A stretch of DNA of 64,000 bases from Fonsecaea monophora (GCF_001642475.1 NW_019173953.1:297566-361565); one strand, 5' to 3'; positions 11,768-23,385 are shown, counted from the first letter of the stretch. The notes: generated by a model not told the origin, from the sequence alone. Translations and numbers: made by a program.

Positions 11768-12433
11768 TCACTTACACGCCCCCTCATGCACGACCGTGTG
11801 CGCCGGCACGACCCCGTCCCGAAAGGGAATCTGCAGCGCCACACTGTCCCCGTCGCCCGGGTAAAAGGTCAAATGGCCCCTGGCGCGCGTGTCCGTGTCC
11901 GCGGCGACGAGGATCTGCTGCGCCGAGCCCGGCGTGATGGTTATGGTGTCCCAGCGCGGGTCGGTGGGGTGGGGTCGTGGCGGTGACTGAGTAGCTAGAT
12001 AGTTCTGTTGTTGTCGTTGATGCTGATTTCGTTGAGAAGGAGGAGATGACTCTCCAAACCCACGGCCACCGCCATCACGACGGGGAACATACACCTGCGC
12101 CACGCCGCTCAACAGCACGAAAAACATGGCGTGGGGCGGCCGGTGCCAGCCTTCGCCGCTGCGTGGCGGGAGCACCACGTACGTGGCATTGTCGACGTCG
12201 CCGAGGGCCAGAGCGCGCCCGACCGTCGGATAGACGGTGAACCGGGTGGTGAGGGCCCAGCACTGCAAGCGGGCCAGGTACGGCGGGTCCGCGTAGTTGG
12301 TCAGGGCGGTGATGTAGAGCGTCTCGTTGGCAGAGGGCGGTGAAGACTTCGGTGAAGGATCAGAGGCAAAGGCGTGAGAGACGACGGAAAAAGTGGCGAG
12401 GAGAGAAACGGACCGCGTGAGAAGAGACTTCAT
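11768..12433 (-). CDS. Secreted cupin-like protein
   Basis: This single-exon gene encodes 221 residues. I chose the ATG at 12433 because it places a clean signal peptide at the N-terminus (basic start, hydrophobic core LLATFSVVS, cleavage probably after AFA at residue 23). The central part (about residues 60-190) reads as a cupin beta-barrel: His97 and His101 lie in GWHRPPHAMFFVLLSG, which resembles the metal-binding first cupin motif followed by the LSG turn, and late strands end in a GDGDSV turn. The usual motif glutamate is not obvious, so metal binding is uncertain. A Gln/Ser-rich loop interrupts the barrel near residue 135. The substrate cannot be told. It borders the gene desert on its 3' side. 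Confidence 0.7.
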   Translation of the reverse strand: MKSLLTRSVSLLATFSVVSHAFASDPSPKSSPPSANETLYITALTNYADPPYLARLQCWALTTRFTVYPTVGRALALGDVDNATYVVLPPRSGEGWHRPPHAMFFVLLSGVAQVYVPRRDGGGRGFGESSPPSQRNQHQRQQQNYLATQSPPRPHPTDPRWDTITITPGSAQQILVAADTDTRARGHLTFYPGDGDSVALQIPFRDGVVPAHTVVHEGACK

Positions 12434-12754
12434 GAGCTCGTACCGCGACGGACAGCTTGTCAGAGAGAGACGAGTGGAAAGTCTGAAAGTGATTGGATTG
12501 AAACAAGAGCAGAAGACAAAGCACAAGGCTAGGGTCCCCAAGGGGTCTTTGTAGATGGTGCCAGGTTTGGGGTGACTTGGTTCGGTGCCACGCTACGGGA
12601 GCAAAGACGATAGAGACATGGGCAGAAATTGAGTTTGGATGGAGCAGCGACGGCGTCATCGTCACATGAAATAGATTGGTAGGCATTCAAACAGACACAT
12701 CGCCAAGATTCATTCGATTCTTCTATCTTGACGGCACCAAAGACCGCCTGCCAT
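12434..12754. other. Short intergenic region, cupin-like gene promoter side
   Basis: These 321 bases separate the start of the cupin-like gene from the 3' end of the PRP5 gene, both on the minus strand. I see no gene here. They should contain the PRP5 terminator and the promoter of the cupin-like gene. Confidence 0.6.
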
Positions 12755-15700
12755 TTACAACACCGAATACCTCCCTCCAGTCCTCTCGGCAGCATCAGCC
12801 GCACTCATTGTCCCCTCCTTCAACAACCGCATCAGCTCTCTCATGGCATCGTGCACCACAACCTCGGTATCACCCTCCACAAGGATATACAGCTTGGGAT
12901 TCTCGTTGGGCCCAGGCTCTTTACCCGCAGGGTAGAAGGAGCCCTTGGTAGTGATAGATGTGCCCGTTGCTTCGAGGATCTTGGCCACATTCGTCCGGTT
13001 CGTGACTGCCCACCGTGCTTTTTCTGTAGAACGACAGTTAGCAAAATCTGTTCACACGAAAGGAATGTCTGCAAACACTTACGAGGAAAGTCGTTGATCT
13101 CCAGCGTCGCGTGGAATGCACCAGCATCAGGACCCTTGTTGTCAATAGGCACGCCCGACCGCATGACACCTGCTTTGGAGAGTTTCTCATTGATCGCACC
13201 CACAGCTGCCGCGACCTTGTCCATTTGGTTCTGAGCCCCAGCGCCAGATTTGGATCCTCCAGTGTCACGCTCAGTTTTGTGGACCGTGATTTTGCCGTCC
13301 AAGTCAATCCCCTTGGGTACACCAGGGAGACTGGCGCTGCTTTCGAACGGCTTGACGCTTGAAGCGGCTTTGGCGAACAGATCGTCGCCCACTTTGACAT
13401 CTTTACCGTCTTCCTTTTCTTCTTGCTCTTCGCCTTCATCGCCAGTCTTGAAAGTCTTGCGTTCTCGAGCCTTGGCTGCATCACGCTCTTGATCAAGCCG
13501 CTCGAGACCTTTGCCGCCGAATCCAGAAGCACCAGCTTTCTCTTTGCCAGCCTTGACCTTCTCCATAAACGAATCCACGAGTTTTTGAACAGCCTCCGGG
13601 ACCGGCTGTCCACTCTGCTTCAGAGCCTTCGCAATGTCAACAGCATATCTGTCTTGTTCTTGAGTAAGAAAGGTCACTGCAGTTCCCGTATTACCGGCCC
13701 TGCCTGTGCGTCCGGCACGATGTACATAGTCTTCCAGATGATTGGGCGCATCGTAGTTGACCACCAGTTTCAACTGTTTAACGTCAAGACCACGTGCGGC
13801 GACAGATGTCGCAATGAGGATGGGCACCACGCCGGCCTTGAAGTCGTCAATCGTCGAATCCCGATCGATCTGATCTTTCCCGCCGTGGATCGACATGCAA
13901 GGATATCCCTTTTTCATCAAATCGCGTAGGAGACCATCAGCCGCCTCTTGTCGATCGACAAAAATGAGCACCCGATCGTCCTCATTCTTCTCATCCTCAT
14001 AAAGCTTGCCGAGAAGTTCAAGCAGCCGAATAAACTTGGTGTTGTCTTCGCGAACCTCGACAATTTGGGTAATCTCCGGTGCAACAACACTGCGACCACC
14101 GACAACAATCTCGACGGGTTTGGTCAGGGTTTTCCTTGCTAGCGCTTCCATCTGCCGGGGAAACGTCGCAGAGAAGAGAACGGTTTGACGGTCTGGGCGG
14201 ATGTTGGAGAGAATCTTCATAACTTGAGGCTCGAATCCCATGTCAAACATCCGATCCGCTTCATCCAGCACCACATACGTGACACGTTTCAGATTCGTCA
14301 CTCGCCCACTGTTGGCTGCAAGAAGATCAATCATTCGGCCAGGAGTACAGACCACGATTTCCGCCCCACGCTTCAAGTCGGCAATTTGGTCCTTAATGGG
14401 AGCACCTCCGTAGGCGCACACTGCTCTCAGACCAAGAGCTTTGAGGAAGGGCTTGCACTCTTTGTGTATCTGTGTAGCAAGCTCTCTCGTCGGGCTCAGG
14501 ATGAGGCCGATCGGTCCGTCCAGGGGTTCCAAAGGAGGCTGATCTTTGATATGTCGAAACATGGGAAGAAGAAAAGCTATCGTCTTACCAGACCCAGTTT
14601 TGGCCACACCAATAACGTCCCGACCAGACATGATGGCTGGAATGGCTTGAGCCTGAATACTGGTCGGTGCGTCATAGCCCAACTTCTGAATGACCTCCAG
14701 AACTTGGACTCCCAGCCCACATTGCGCCCATTTCTGCACCGGCTTCGGAACATCCACCCCTCGGACTTTGATATTGTCCAATTCCATTCGCAAGTTGGCT
14801 ACATCTTCTTCTGTCCAATCAATCATTTCCACGGGCTCTGAGTAGAAATTGCGCCGGAATGGCTGATACTGCATTTTGGAATGATTGACGGTCGGGATGT
14901 CCTTCTTCTTCTTTTTGGCAGTGGCACTGGCCAGTGACAGAATGTTGTCGGGATGCTCATCATCGACGGCTGTAATGTCAACTTCGTCATCCCCAAAAAG
15001 CGCCTCGGGTTCTTGTTGGCGCGATTTGGAGGTTGCCTTCTTACTGAAAGACCTGGAGGTTTCAACAGGTTGCAAATCCTGCATGAATGCGTCCAATGGG
15101 TCAACTTCTTCCTCTTCCTCGTTTGTTGTAGTGGTTGCTGGATGGGCAGATACGTCGGCCATGGTCGTGTCTTCGCCTCGCTCCGCTTGACTCCGCTGCT
15201 CTGCTGCTGCACGTGCGGCGGCCATAGCTTGGGCGTCTTCCTCCCCATCTTCTTCCTGCATGTCAACATCATTGTCACCGTCGTCGGCTCCATCCGGTTG
15301 AGTGTCATCAACACTCAGATCTTGTTCCAATGCTATGTTGGGAAGTTTCTCGAGTTTCTTCTTGGTGTCCTCATCGTCTGCAAAATCCAGACCTTTCTTT
15401 GCTACTTCATTGTCCGTAGTCGTTCTGCTACCTAGTCCAAATTTGCCCACAGACCCTGTCGCTTTTACTGCTTTTGAGGAAGAGAAGCCATTTGCTGCAG
15501 GCTTTGGAGATGGCTGTGAGGCCTTGACGTGGCCGTTGGTCAAAGTCGGTGGGGCGATATCACCCCCAAGTACCTTGGTCGTGGCCGAGGCATGCTGGGC
15601 CTTCTTCGCTATGGCCTTGGGGTCGAATTTGCCAGCGTACGGCGTTGAAACTGGTGATGGCGAAGTAGGAGCTGCAGGGGACTGCGGAGAACTCACTGCC

Positions 15701-16527
15701 GGCAAGATGCCTGCTTTCCTGTCAATCTCCTGCAATATGCTTCGTGCCCCACCAGCGGCCTCGAGCTCCCTTTGCTTCCTAGCTTGCTCTTCCGCTTGTT
15801 TCTTCTTCCATTGCTCTAACTTTGCCAGACGTGCCGCTTTCTGTTCTTCGGCCGTCAATGCAGTAGGGGTGGCTGGTTTCGACGCCTGTTGAACGTTGAT
15901 AAGCTCTATAAGAACTGCAAACTTTGGGTCAGTACTAACCTCCTTCGAAGCAACGCCCGACTCTCGTCTGGAACCGCGATCCCAACTTTCATCACGTTTC
16001 CTTTTCCTAGATTCAGTAGACTCATCTCTCAGCCGGCGATCCTTGTCGCGGGAATCGTCGCGCCTCGAGCGACCATCTCGGTCTCGGCTCCGACGACGGT
16101 CGTCACGGTCTCGTGAGCGTCGTCGATCGCGCTCCCGTGATCTGTCTCTGTCTCTGTCTCTTTTAGAATAGTAGTAGTCATCGTCCTTCCGCCCATCATA
16201 GCGTCGGTCTAAGGAACGGTCTCGGCGACGGTAGGCGTCACGATCTCGGTCGCGATCCCTGTCTCTGTCTCTATCGCGGTCACGGTGTCGTCTCTGTCGC
16301 GGAAAATTGTGAGATTGGATTATTGGGAAATGAGATGGGGAAAGGTGCCATACATCAGGACTCCGAGATCTGGAGTGTCTCCGACGATGACCGCGGTCGC
16401 GGTCACGGTCACGGTTATCGTCTCTTCGACTTCTCTCGTAGCGATCCTCATCTTTTCGGCTGCGTTTTGACGAGGAATAAGAACTGCCTGCAGGTGATGG
16501 TGAGCGAGTGTCCCCGTGCCTAGCCAT
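12755..16527 (-). CDS. PRP5: ATP-dependent DEAD-box RNA helicase PRP5 (pre-mRNA splicing)
   Basis: PRP5 remodels U2 snRNP at the branch site during prespliceosome assembly in the nucleus. The N-terminal third is an RS/RD-rich tail with long runs of alternating Arg-Asp. The helicase core follows, with a Q-motif region, AKTGSGKT, PTRELA, TPGR, DEAD, SAT, ARGLDV and HRAGRTGR in order. The C-terminal extension ends in a small domain containing KARWAVTNRTN and KILEATGTSITTKG, characteristic of PRP5/DDX46. A certain intron at 13024-13082 is required to join NDFP to QKARW. Two further putative introns, 16294-16353 (60 nt) and 15886-15939 (54 nt), have GT-AG ends, are multiples of three and lack stops, so the frame is open either way. 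The protein is 1237 residues with both retained, about 1199 with both removed. It is divergent from the mitochondrial HMG-box gene. Confidence 0.95.
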
Positions 16528-16990
16528 CCTGTGGCTGCAGATAAGTGAGCTTTACTGCTTGAACTGCAAATCAGGAACCAGGCTCGAGAATGGACTGTCG
16601 GAGAGTGGCAAAAGGCTGGACTCTAGGCTGGCGAGAGTATGGGTTTGTATGACACCACTGTGGTATACCGCGCCGTTCGTCGATACAACACTTTTCACGG
16701 GATACTTGTCGTCTCAAGGCTGCAGGTCAAAACTCGAACCTCCCGCAGGCGATCAATGTCCCGCATTTTCTTGGTGCCTCTCTTACATAAGCACAGGCCT
16801 TTCACGTGATAGACTCCTCCGCAAGACTCCCAAGCCACAAGCTCGGCCTGGATTGGACCAGGCACGCGTGGATCGATCGACGGAAGCCTCCCCCCCCAGC
16901 CACCGAATACAACAAGTCAAACCAGAATCATACATGTTTGGAGGGCAGCCTCCTTGCATTGAATAGTTTGTCATTATCTCAAGGGCGGCC
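16528..16990. promoter_or_regulatory. Divergent promoter between PRP5 and the mitochondrial HMG-box gene
   Basis: These 463 bases separate two outward-facing start codons, so they must carry both promoters. I see no reading frame of interest and no clear TATA box. Confidence 0.6.
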
Positions 16991-18100
16991 ATGACGGTCG
17001 CACTCCCTTTCTCCCGGCCCTTGGCCAACCAGCTGTTGGCCAGATCTGCTCGATCCCTCACGCGACCTGTATCGGCCAACCCTCTTCTACGCGTGACATG
17101 CAATTGCAGGGCCAACGACGACCCTTTGAGCTCCCGATATAAGCTTGCGAAGTTTGCATCATCCCTCCAGCAAGCTAGAGCATACGCGACAGCGTCTACA
17201 AAGCCTGCAAGCCGCCCAAAACAACATACAGGCCGGACATCTGCCAAACGCACCACATCAACCACCAAAAAGGCCACTTCAACCAAGAAACCATCTACCA
17301 GGAAAGCCAAAAAAACAGCAACTAAGGCAAAACCGAAAGTTAGAAAGCCTCCCAGCAAAACCACTCTCCTGAAGAAGGCGCGTCAAGAGCAAGCGGATCT
17401 CAGAGCGGCAGCGCTGTTGGAAGAGCCTAAACAACTTCCTTCAACACCCCACCGCCTCATATTTTCAGAAGAGACCAAGAAGAGTGGAGGACAGGTCAAG
17501 GCTGCGGCTACGGCGGCAGCTGAGAGGTTTAGGAACCTGTCACTAGAAGAGCGTGAGGTAGGAAACCCTTCGCGCACAGCCCCTGATACTACATGGTAAC
17601 TAACACTTTTCTTGTAGCGATACAACCACGAAGCCACCGAGAACAAAGCCAAGAATGAACGCGCCTACAAACAATGGGTTCAGACCCATTCGCCCCTGGA
17701 GATCAGATTGGCGAACAATGCTCGACGCCAATTGACGAAAAAGGCCAAGGCAGCTGGCAAGAAGAAGCAGTACAAGCCCATTCAAGACGACCGCAGTGTC
17801 CGTCGTCCTAGGAATGCCTATGCCTTTTTCTTCAAAGAAAGGAATGACTCGGGCGACCTTCGGGGTATGACGGTGGGCGAACGCGGCAAATTGATAGGAC
17901 AAGAGTGGAAGAATTTATCCTCATCGGAAAAGAAGGTATGTGCATACTCTATAAGTGTGCCCTCGAAGACAGAAGATACTGACAGATTTCTCAAACAGAC
18001 TTACGAAGATCAAGCTCAAGCCGACAAGGACCGCTATTTGGAGGAATATAAGACTGTCTATGGCGAAGAACCTTCGTTCACCAAGAGGAAGACTGGTTAG
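16991..18100 (+). CDS. Mitochondrial HMG-box DNA-binding protein (Abf2/TFAM-like)
   Basis: Proteins of this type package and maintain mitochondrial DNA. The exons are 16991-17557, 17618-17935 and 17999-18100, giving 328 residues. The N-terminus is basic, hydrophobic and lacks acids, as in a mitochondrial presequence. Residues 70-130 are a Lys/Thr/Ser-rich linker. A first degenerate HMG box spans the first splice junction (LSLEERE joined to RYNHEA). A second, clearer box starts at RRPRNAYAFFFKERND and runs through GQEWKNLSSSEKK, joined to TYEDQAQADKDRYLEEY. The second intron (63 nt) is a multiple of three without a stop, so its retention would insert 21 residues into the second box. The start is the first ATG of the presequence frame. 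Confidence 0.85.
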
Positions 18101-18789
18101 GTTTTTGCTATCATCAGCCTTTAGGACCCAGTCTTGCAACAAGGCCTCCTGAAAGATGAATCACCTCCAGGGACTCTGATATCCACGATGCCGTGCTTCT
18201 GTAGGTGCGGATTCGCAACTACCTTGTACAGTATGGACCTTGGTGTCCCGGTCTGATCTTGCACTCTGGTTTACAACTTTATGTGAAGGAGGGATCGGGT
18301 TTTGGTCATCTCTGGGCGCCCCATGAATCTCCACTACCCAGTGTTTTCGGCACTTGTCGTTTTCTTACGCATTGTGTATTAGAACAAGGGGGTGGCCGGT
18401 TTGGGATATCAAAAGAGACCTGGCAGGGTCGCTTCTGGGGATGCGGTTCTATCGCGGTTTGCCTGGACGTGTCTGAGGTGGCTAGGAACCGGAACTGATT
18501 GTCAAGGGTTGTGTGGGCGCGCAAAGATACCCCGAAATACTTGGGAGGGCAGGGCAAGAGGTAGGTACATAGTGCACATGGATTTTCTTCGCATACGCAT
18601 ACGCACAAGTAAAGTATACGAAAGCTAAATGCTCACATTGGCTTGATTTCTCCATTCTCCATGGGACAACAGGATTTGCCTGCGCCTGCGCCGAGCTCTG
18701 CTGTTGTTACATATTTGACCTCCATGGTGTTCCTCTTATATGCAGCTTGTCAACGTGCTTTGGCGGAAAGAATACACGTCCAAATCCAT
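18101..18789. other. Convergent intergenic region
   Basis: This lies between the 3' ends of the HMG-box gene and the uL10m gene. I see no gene in it; it should contain both transcription terminators. Confidence 0.6.
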
Positions 18790-19836
18790 TCATTCCTTCT
18801 TTGCCTCCCCATCCTCGCCCTTGGGATTCTCTTCCTCCTCCAACATCCTCCGTCTGCCCTCCATCGTGAACCAGAGGCTTCTTGAACCGCTCTCCAGAGT
18901 GTGCACCACCGAGGCCCCGAAGCCCTGCAGCATGCCGACCAGTTGTGCCCGCAAGCCGTCAATGCCGCCTTCGATGCTACCCACCCATCTCGTGCCGTCC
19001 ATGTCGAAGAGTTGTCCGTCGATCCGCGCCCCAAGGAGCATGAGCTTCTTCAACCCGTCCTGTACTGATGGCTCGTAGTATTGGGGTACTGCTCTCCTCG
19101 TCGGGGCAGGGAAGAGGGGCGCCTGGGGGCATAGTATCGAAAATGCGGTCTTGAGATAGGTCGGCGAAACGGCCGGGAGGGTCAAAATGGCCACGGAGCC
19201 GGCCAATACAGGTGTTAGGGGATGTTCGTTCTTGTGCTGCTGCGCCGCTTCGTATGCTGCCACGGACAGCACGTGTGTCAGGGAGGGATCATCCTTTTCC
19301 GATGGGATGCCTGCTAGGCCGCCAATCGGTTCTGGCGCCGGTAGCGGTTTGAAGTACTCGGCGATTCGGAGGGCTGGTTCGAACATGTTGGTCTTTATGA
19401 CTTGTAACTTGATGTAGTCTCCGATCAGCTCGTGCGGAGGTTTGCCTTGCGCGGCGAGTTGTGCGTCGACTTTTCGGAGTGCCGAGGCCAGCTCGCGACG
19501 GATGCTCACCCACTCGGTAGCCTTCAGGTTGTTGTGTTGGAAGAAGATGATCAACGGCGTCGTCTGGAGGAGCGAGACGTAGGAGCGCAGCAGCTGGGAC
19601 TTTCGGTAGGCTGGGTTGCGGTGCGAGGGGGGTTGCACGGGCGGGTAGCGCGAGAGGCTTGGTATCGAGGCTCGCATTTGCGCATCTGAAGGAGCCGGTG
19701 TTGTCGCTATTGACTGCGCTGCTGCTGCTGCAGTTGCGTATAGTCGCGAGCAACGACCGCACGTGTATGTGGAAGCAGCTTCGACTTGAAGCTCTGCGAG
19801 CTGCGCGAGCGTGCGCAGGCGGAGTCTAGGAGGCAT
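18790..19836 (-). CDS. Mitochondrial large-subunit ribosomal protein uL10m (MRPL11-like)
   Basis: uL10m anchors the bL12 stalk on the mitochondrial ribosome. This single-exon gene encodes 348 residues from the ATG at 19836; an in-frame ATG eight codons upstream is less likely. The first 45 residues are Arg/Ala-rich, fitting an import sequence. The conserved core begins at YRKSQLLRSYVSLLQTTPLI, with FFQHNNLKATEW and RRELASALRK, as in fungal mitochondrial L10/L11 proteins. A later segment RIDGQLFDMDGTRWVGS is also family-like. The acidic C-terminus (EEEENPKGEDGEAKKE) follows a last helix. Confidence 0.85.
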   Translation of the reverse strand: MPPRLRLRTLAQLAELQVEAASTYTCGRCSRLYATAAAAAQSIATTPAPSDAQMRASIPSLSRYPPVQPPSHRNPAYRKSQLLRSYVSLLQTTPLIIFFQHNNLKATEWVSIRRELASALRKVDAQLAAQGKPPHELIGDYIKLQVIKTNMFEPALRIAEYFKPLPAPEPIGGLAGIPSEKDDPSLTHVLSVAAYEAAQQHKNEHPLTPVLAGSVAILTLPAVSPTYLKTAFSILCPQAPLFPAPTRRAVPQYYEPSVQDGLKKLMLLGARIDGQLFDMDGTRWVGSIEGGIDGLRAQLVGMLQGFGASVVHTLESGSRSLWFTMEGRRRMLEEEENPKGEDGEAKKE

Positions 19837-20403
19837 CTTGTTGGGATGTGATATGCACACAAATTAAGCGTGGGCCTCTGAGGGTTTGTTCTGGGGATAT
19901 GGACAGAGTCAGTGCAGGAGTTATGTGAATCTCAGTGTTCGACCAAACTGTCTCATCAGTTTTCGAACAATTCAATGGGTCATTATGCGCTTTACCACTT
20001 TCGGTTAGTCTATCAATAACCAGACCCTTCTCACCTGAGTCCCCTTGACCCTTCACTGCTCTTCCACGAGGTACAAGGACGTAAGGACATCCTGTGCCCA
20101 TTTGGACTTGTTGCAACATCAAGCATGGGTCTTGTGATGAGGAAATACAGTCTATACTATTCCGCACAATCTGGTCGGACTAGGCTATTCACTGCCTATC
20201 TCGGGTTTTGTAGCGACGTCGCATTCTACAATGAAAGCTGCAAGGTAAACGATCATCTCCTTGAAACATCTAAGTCTTCTCTATGTCTCTATGTCTATAA
20301 AGAATCTACTCTTTGGGGGAAACATGTAGGGACAGTGAATCTACGCATCAACTTCCATCTTCCGGGATCCTGGACGTCGGAACGGAAATCATACGATTCC
20401 TCC
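19837..20403. other. Intergenic region upstream of the uL10m gene
   Basis: This region should contain the uL10m promoter and the symporter gene terminator. I see no gene. Confidence 0.55.
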
Positions 20404-22653
20404 TCACGAAGACCTCTTTCTCCCTTTCATATCTCCAAGGACCTGCGTAAACAGCATGGCAAAGAACCCTCTTGTCTCCCAGACGGGCAAGACAACACTG
20501 ATCAAGGCGGAGCTGAACACCCAAATGAAACTGATAACGACCCAGGCGGTGAAAAATCCCACTGAGAAGACGTAATGGCTCAGGAACATTGGAATAGGGA
20601 TCAAGAAGTCCATGATGAAGGGTAAGACGAACGAGGCGATGCAGGCGAGTCTAAAAGCTGAGCGTAGGCGCGACGGGTGCTCCTCGATGGCTGCGTCCAG
20701 TGACATTTGGCGTTCTTCATCGGCGCGGATAGGGTCGGTGTCGTGCTTGACGGTTGTCGTCAAGTTCTTTTCGTCCGGTGCAGATGTAGGTACAAGCACG
20801 GGTGAGATTGGTGCCGGGGATGCTGATTCGTTGATGGATTTGATATCCTTCGTCTTTGCGTCGCCGCTACTGTGCGTAGTGCTTGACCGGGAAGAATCCG
20901 TCGCTTGGGGAGTGGTCCCGTCCAAGGTAGCATGAGAGCCCGCTAAGTTGATGGCCCGAGTTGTGCTCCAGTCATAGTTGTCCGGCTTGAGCAAGGACAC
21001 GACTACCGAGACGATCAAGCCAGTCATGATAGCGGCTAAATTGCCTGCCAGCGTAGCGTAGTTTGATCCCGTGGTCGTCAGGGTCAATTCTCCATAGTAG
21101 ACCTTAGCTTCAACAAGCCAGGCAGTAAGACCAGCGGCAAGACCACTCAAAGCTCCCGCGATGGCACCCGCTCGACTCTGTCCTTTCCAAGTAATAGCAA
21201 ATGCGACAGGGAACACAGCACCGCCGATCAGCAGGCCCATGACCAGGAACAACCAGCCTAGATCGATTCCAATAACATTCCAGATGATGGCGAAGATGGA
21301 CATGGTCAGACCGAAAACGGCAACATTGACATGGGCCATGAAGATCAGATTGCTGGGGGTCGCATTGGGCTTGATGTAGGTTTTGTAGATATCAAAGGTA
21401 AGGATCGATGAGACGGCGATCAATTCTGCAGATGCACAGGATGTCACAGCCATGAAGAGCGTGATCAACAAGGCCACTGCCCCGCCTTTGCCGAGCAGAG
21501 TGCTCGCTGCAAAAGCGGATGCAAGGCCGGCGGAGATCTGGCTCGACGAAGGTGCATTTGGGTACGTCGGGTATGCAGGATTGTCGGTCAGGGCGACTGA
21601 TGCTAATCCCAGGGTCGTGGCGAAGCCAAAAGGGATAGCGAACCATGCCAGTCCACCTAGAATGTATGCCCGAACGGCGGTCGTAGGACGAGATGCGATG
21701 GCTCTCTGCCAGTACGCCTGGTCCAAGAAGACAGTGCCACTGCCGGAACAAAGTTGAATGACGCCGAAGATCAAAGCGTTGTTGGATTTCAAAGTCATAT
21801 AACTGCCGTCTTGGTTGCCGGTCACAGGCCGAAGCGTTGCCGCTTTCTTGAGCAGGTCGAACATACGAGATGGCGAGCCGATGAGGTCGTCTGTGCAGTA
21901 GACCTGGAACATAAAGTAAAGGATAATCACCATCAGGATAAGCGTGTGACTGTAGTCGCATAAGAACGTCGCGCGTAAGCCGCCCATCAGGACATAAGCA
22001 ACGACGCCGAGTGGAATCAGGAAGATGGCTGCGTAGACGTTCATGCCTGTGAGACTGGTGACGACAGCGGAGCCGCCCAGCAGGAGCTGCGAGCCAACCA
22101 GGATGTTTGTGACAAGGGCGAAAAATATGAACACAACGTGGGCGACGGTGCCGTAGCGAACTTGAATGATTTCCAAGTATGTGTGGCATCGAGGGGCGTT
22201 CATCTTGGTCTTACAGGCCAGGATGGAGAACATCAGGATCTGGACAGTGGCTCCCGCAGCATACTTTACCACTGTTAGCATGTCCTTTGTCACGGGGAGA
22301 GTGAATGCAGTGACCTACCCAAAATGGTCCAGCTACGCCATAGGTATAAGCGACTGTGCTGCTCTGGAGAAGGGTGGCAGCCCAGGTCCACGCTGAGACG
22401 ATACCAGCAGCAATAAGACCAGGTTTCACATTTCTGCTGGCGGTGTTAAACTCTTCGCTCGTTCTGGTGGAGAAGTTCGTGTATCGATTCTGTAACAAGA
22501 GGTCAGTATTGCGACAAAATCGTCCAGGGACAGAGTTTTAAGTACCTGGAGCATGGAGATGCCAGCCATGACGACCGTGAAGAAGAACCCGATGCCCACG
22601 ACAACCCCATATCCAACCCCTTGGGACAGAACCGCTGACTGAGACTCTGACAT
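20404..22653 (-). CDS. Sodium:solute symporter family protein, DUR3-like urea transporter
   Basis: DUR3 proteins take up urea (and often polyamines) across the plasma membrane by ion-coupled symport. The exons are 22653-22546, 22489-22319 and 22263-20404, giving 712 residues, close to the usual fungal size. About 14-15 hydrophobic segments are visible. Family landmarks include YGVVVGIGFFF near the start, the segment YGVAGPFWYAAGATVQ made by joining exons 2 and 3, the loop with YLEIIQVRYG, SGTVFLDQAYWQRA, and MAVTSCASAELIAVSSI. The C-terminal region contains a Ser/Thr-rich cytoplasmic stretch (about residues 560-640) before the last two membrane spans. Intron 2 appears to use an AAG acceptor. 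The 5' region carries a cluster of GATA-factor sites, consistent with nitrogen control. The closest alternative is another SSS-family solute carrier. Confidence 0.88.
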
Positions 22654-22901
22654 GGTAGCAACGGTTATTGTAGGGCTCAAGCAATCAAACGGTACAACGA
22701 TTGAGGAAAGAGACAAAGCAACAGCGCACACCTAGAGTCAAGGCAGTTCATGTACTTTCCTTATTATATGTATGATCTTCGGCCATAGGCCCGACACCAC
22801 GTGTCGCTGATATCAACAGCGTGGAGGCACCGTCAAGCATCCTGACTGCAATGTGGATCTCTCCTGCGAAGAGAGGTGGTTCTGAAAGCAAACACCGACT
22901 C

Positions 22902-23385
22902 TGATAACATATTTGACGATGCCTGATACTCCAGACCCCTGTGCAGGATGCGATAAATCTTGCGCCTTATCTCATTTGAGGAACGCCTTGCTGCAGCGCT
23001 GATCAACCGCTCCGTAGGACGATGACACCATTTGATTGACGCTGTTAGATAGAAGCGGCCGCCGGCATGATCGTGGAAATCCGAAGGCAACGTGCATCAT
23101 GGCATGAAGATCCTTTGGGAGTCGAAAGTTTTTGGCTGTGGTGGAGAAGCAGTTGACGAAACGAGTCTGCGGTGATCTGCGAGGCTGTCATCAGTTATCG
23201 ACCGTTGATACGCAATGCATAAGGCTATGTCGAATGAGGAAGCTGCCGGGGCCATCCCGCGTATCCCAGGACATGCATATATGTAGGCCTGTGGATGAAT
23301 GATCTTCCAGTGACGGATACTGGGCACAATAGTATGTAAATGTAGTTAGTCAGTCAGGCTCGATAGGTGGTCGTGAGCTAGATAG
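22902..23385. promoter_or_regulatory. Cluster of GATA-factor (HGATAR) sites upstream of the DUR3-like gene
   Basis: Seven matches to the fungal AreA/NIT2 consensus occur in 484 bases: 22902-22907, 22951-22956, 22967-22972 (reverse), 23047-23052, 23195-23200 (reverse), 23361-23366 and 23380-23385. One or two would be expected by chance in that length. They lie 250-730 bases upstream of the symporter start codon, suggesting nitrogen-catabolite control of a urea carrier. Confidence 0.55.

Noticed and set aside
15302..15892. Open plus-strand frame of 196 codons opposite PRP5
   Set aside because: It is antisense to the well-supported PRP5 coding sequence and shows the Ala/Ser-rich composition expected of a shadow frame.
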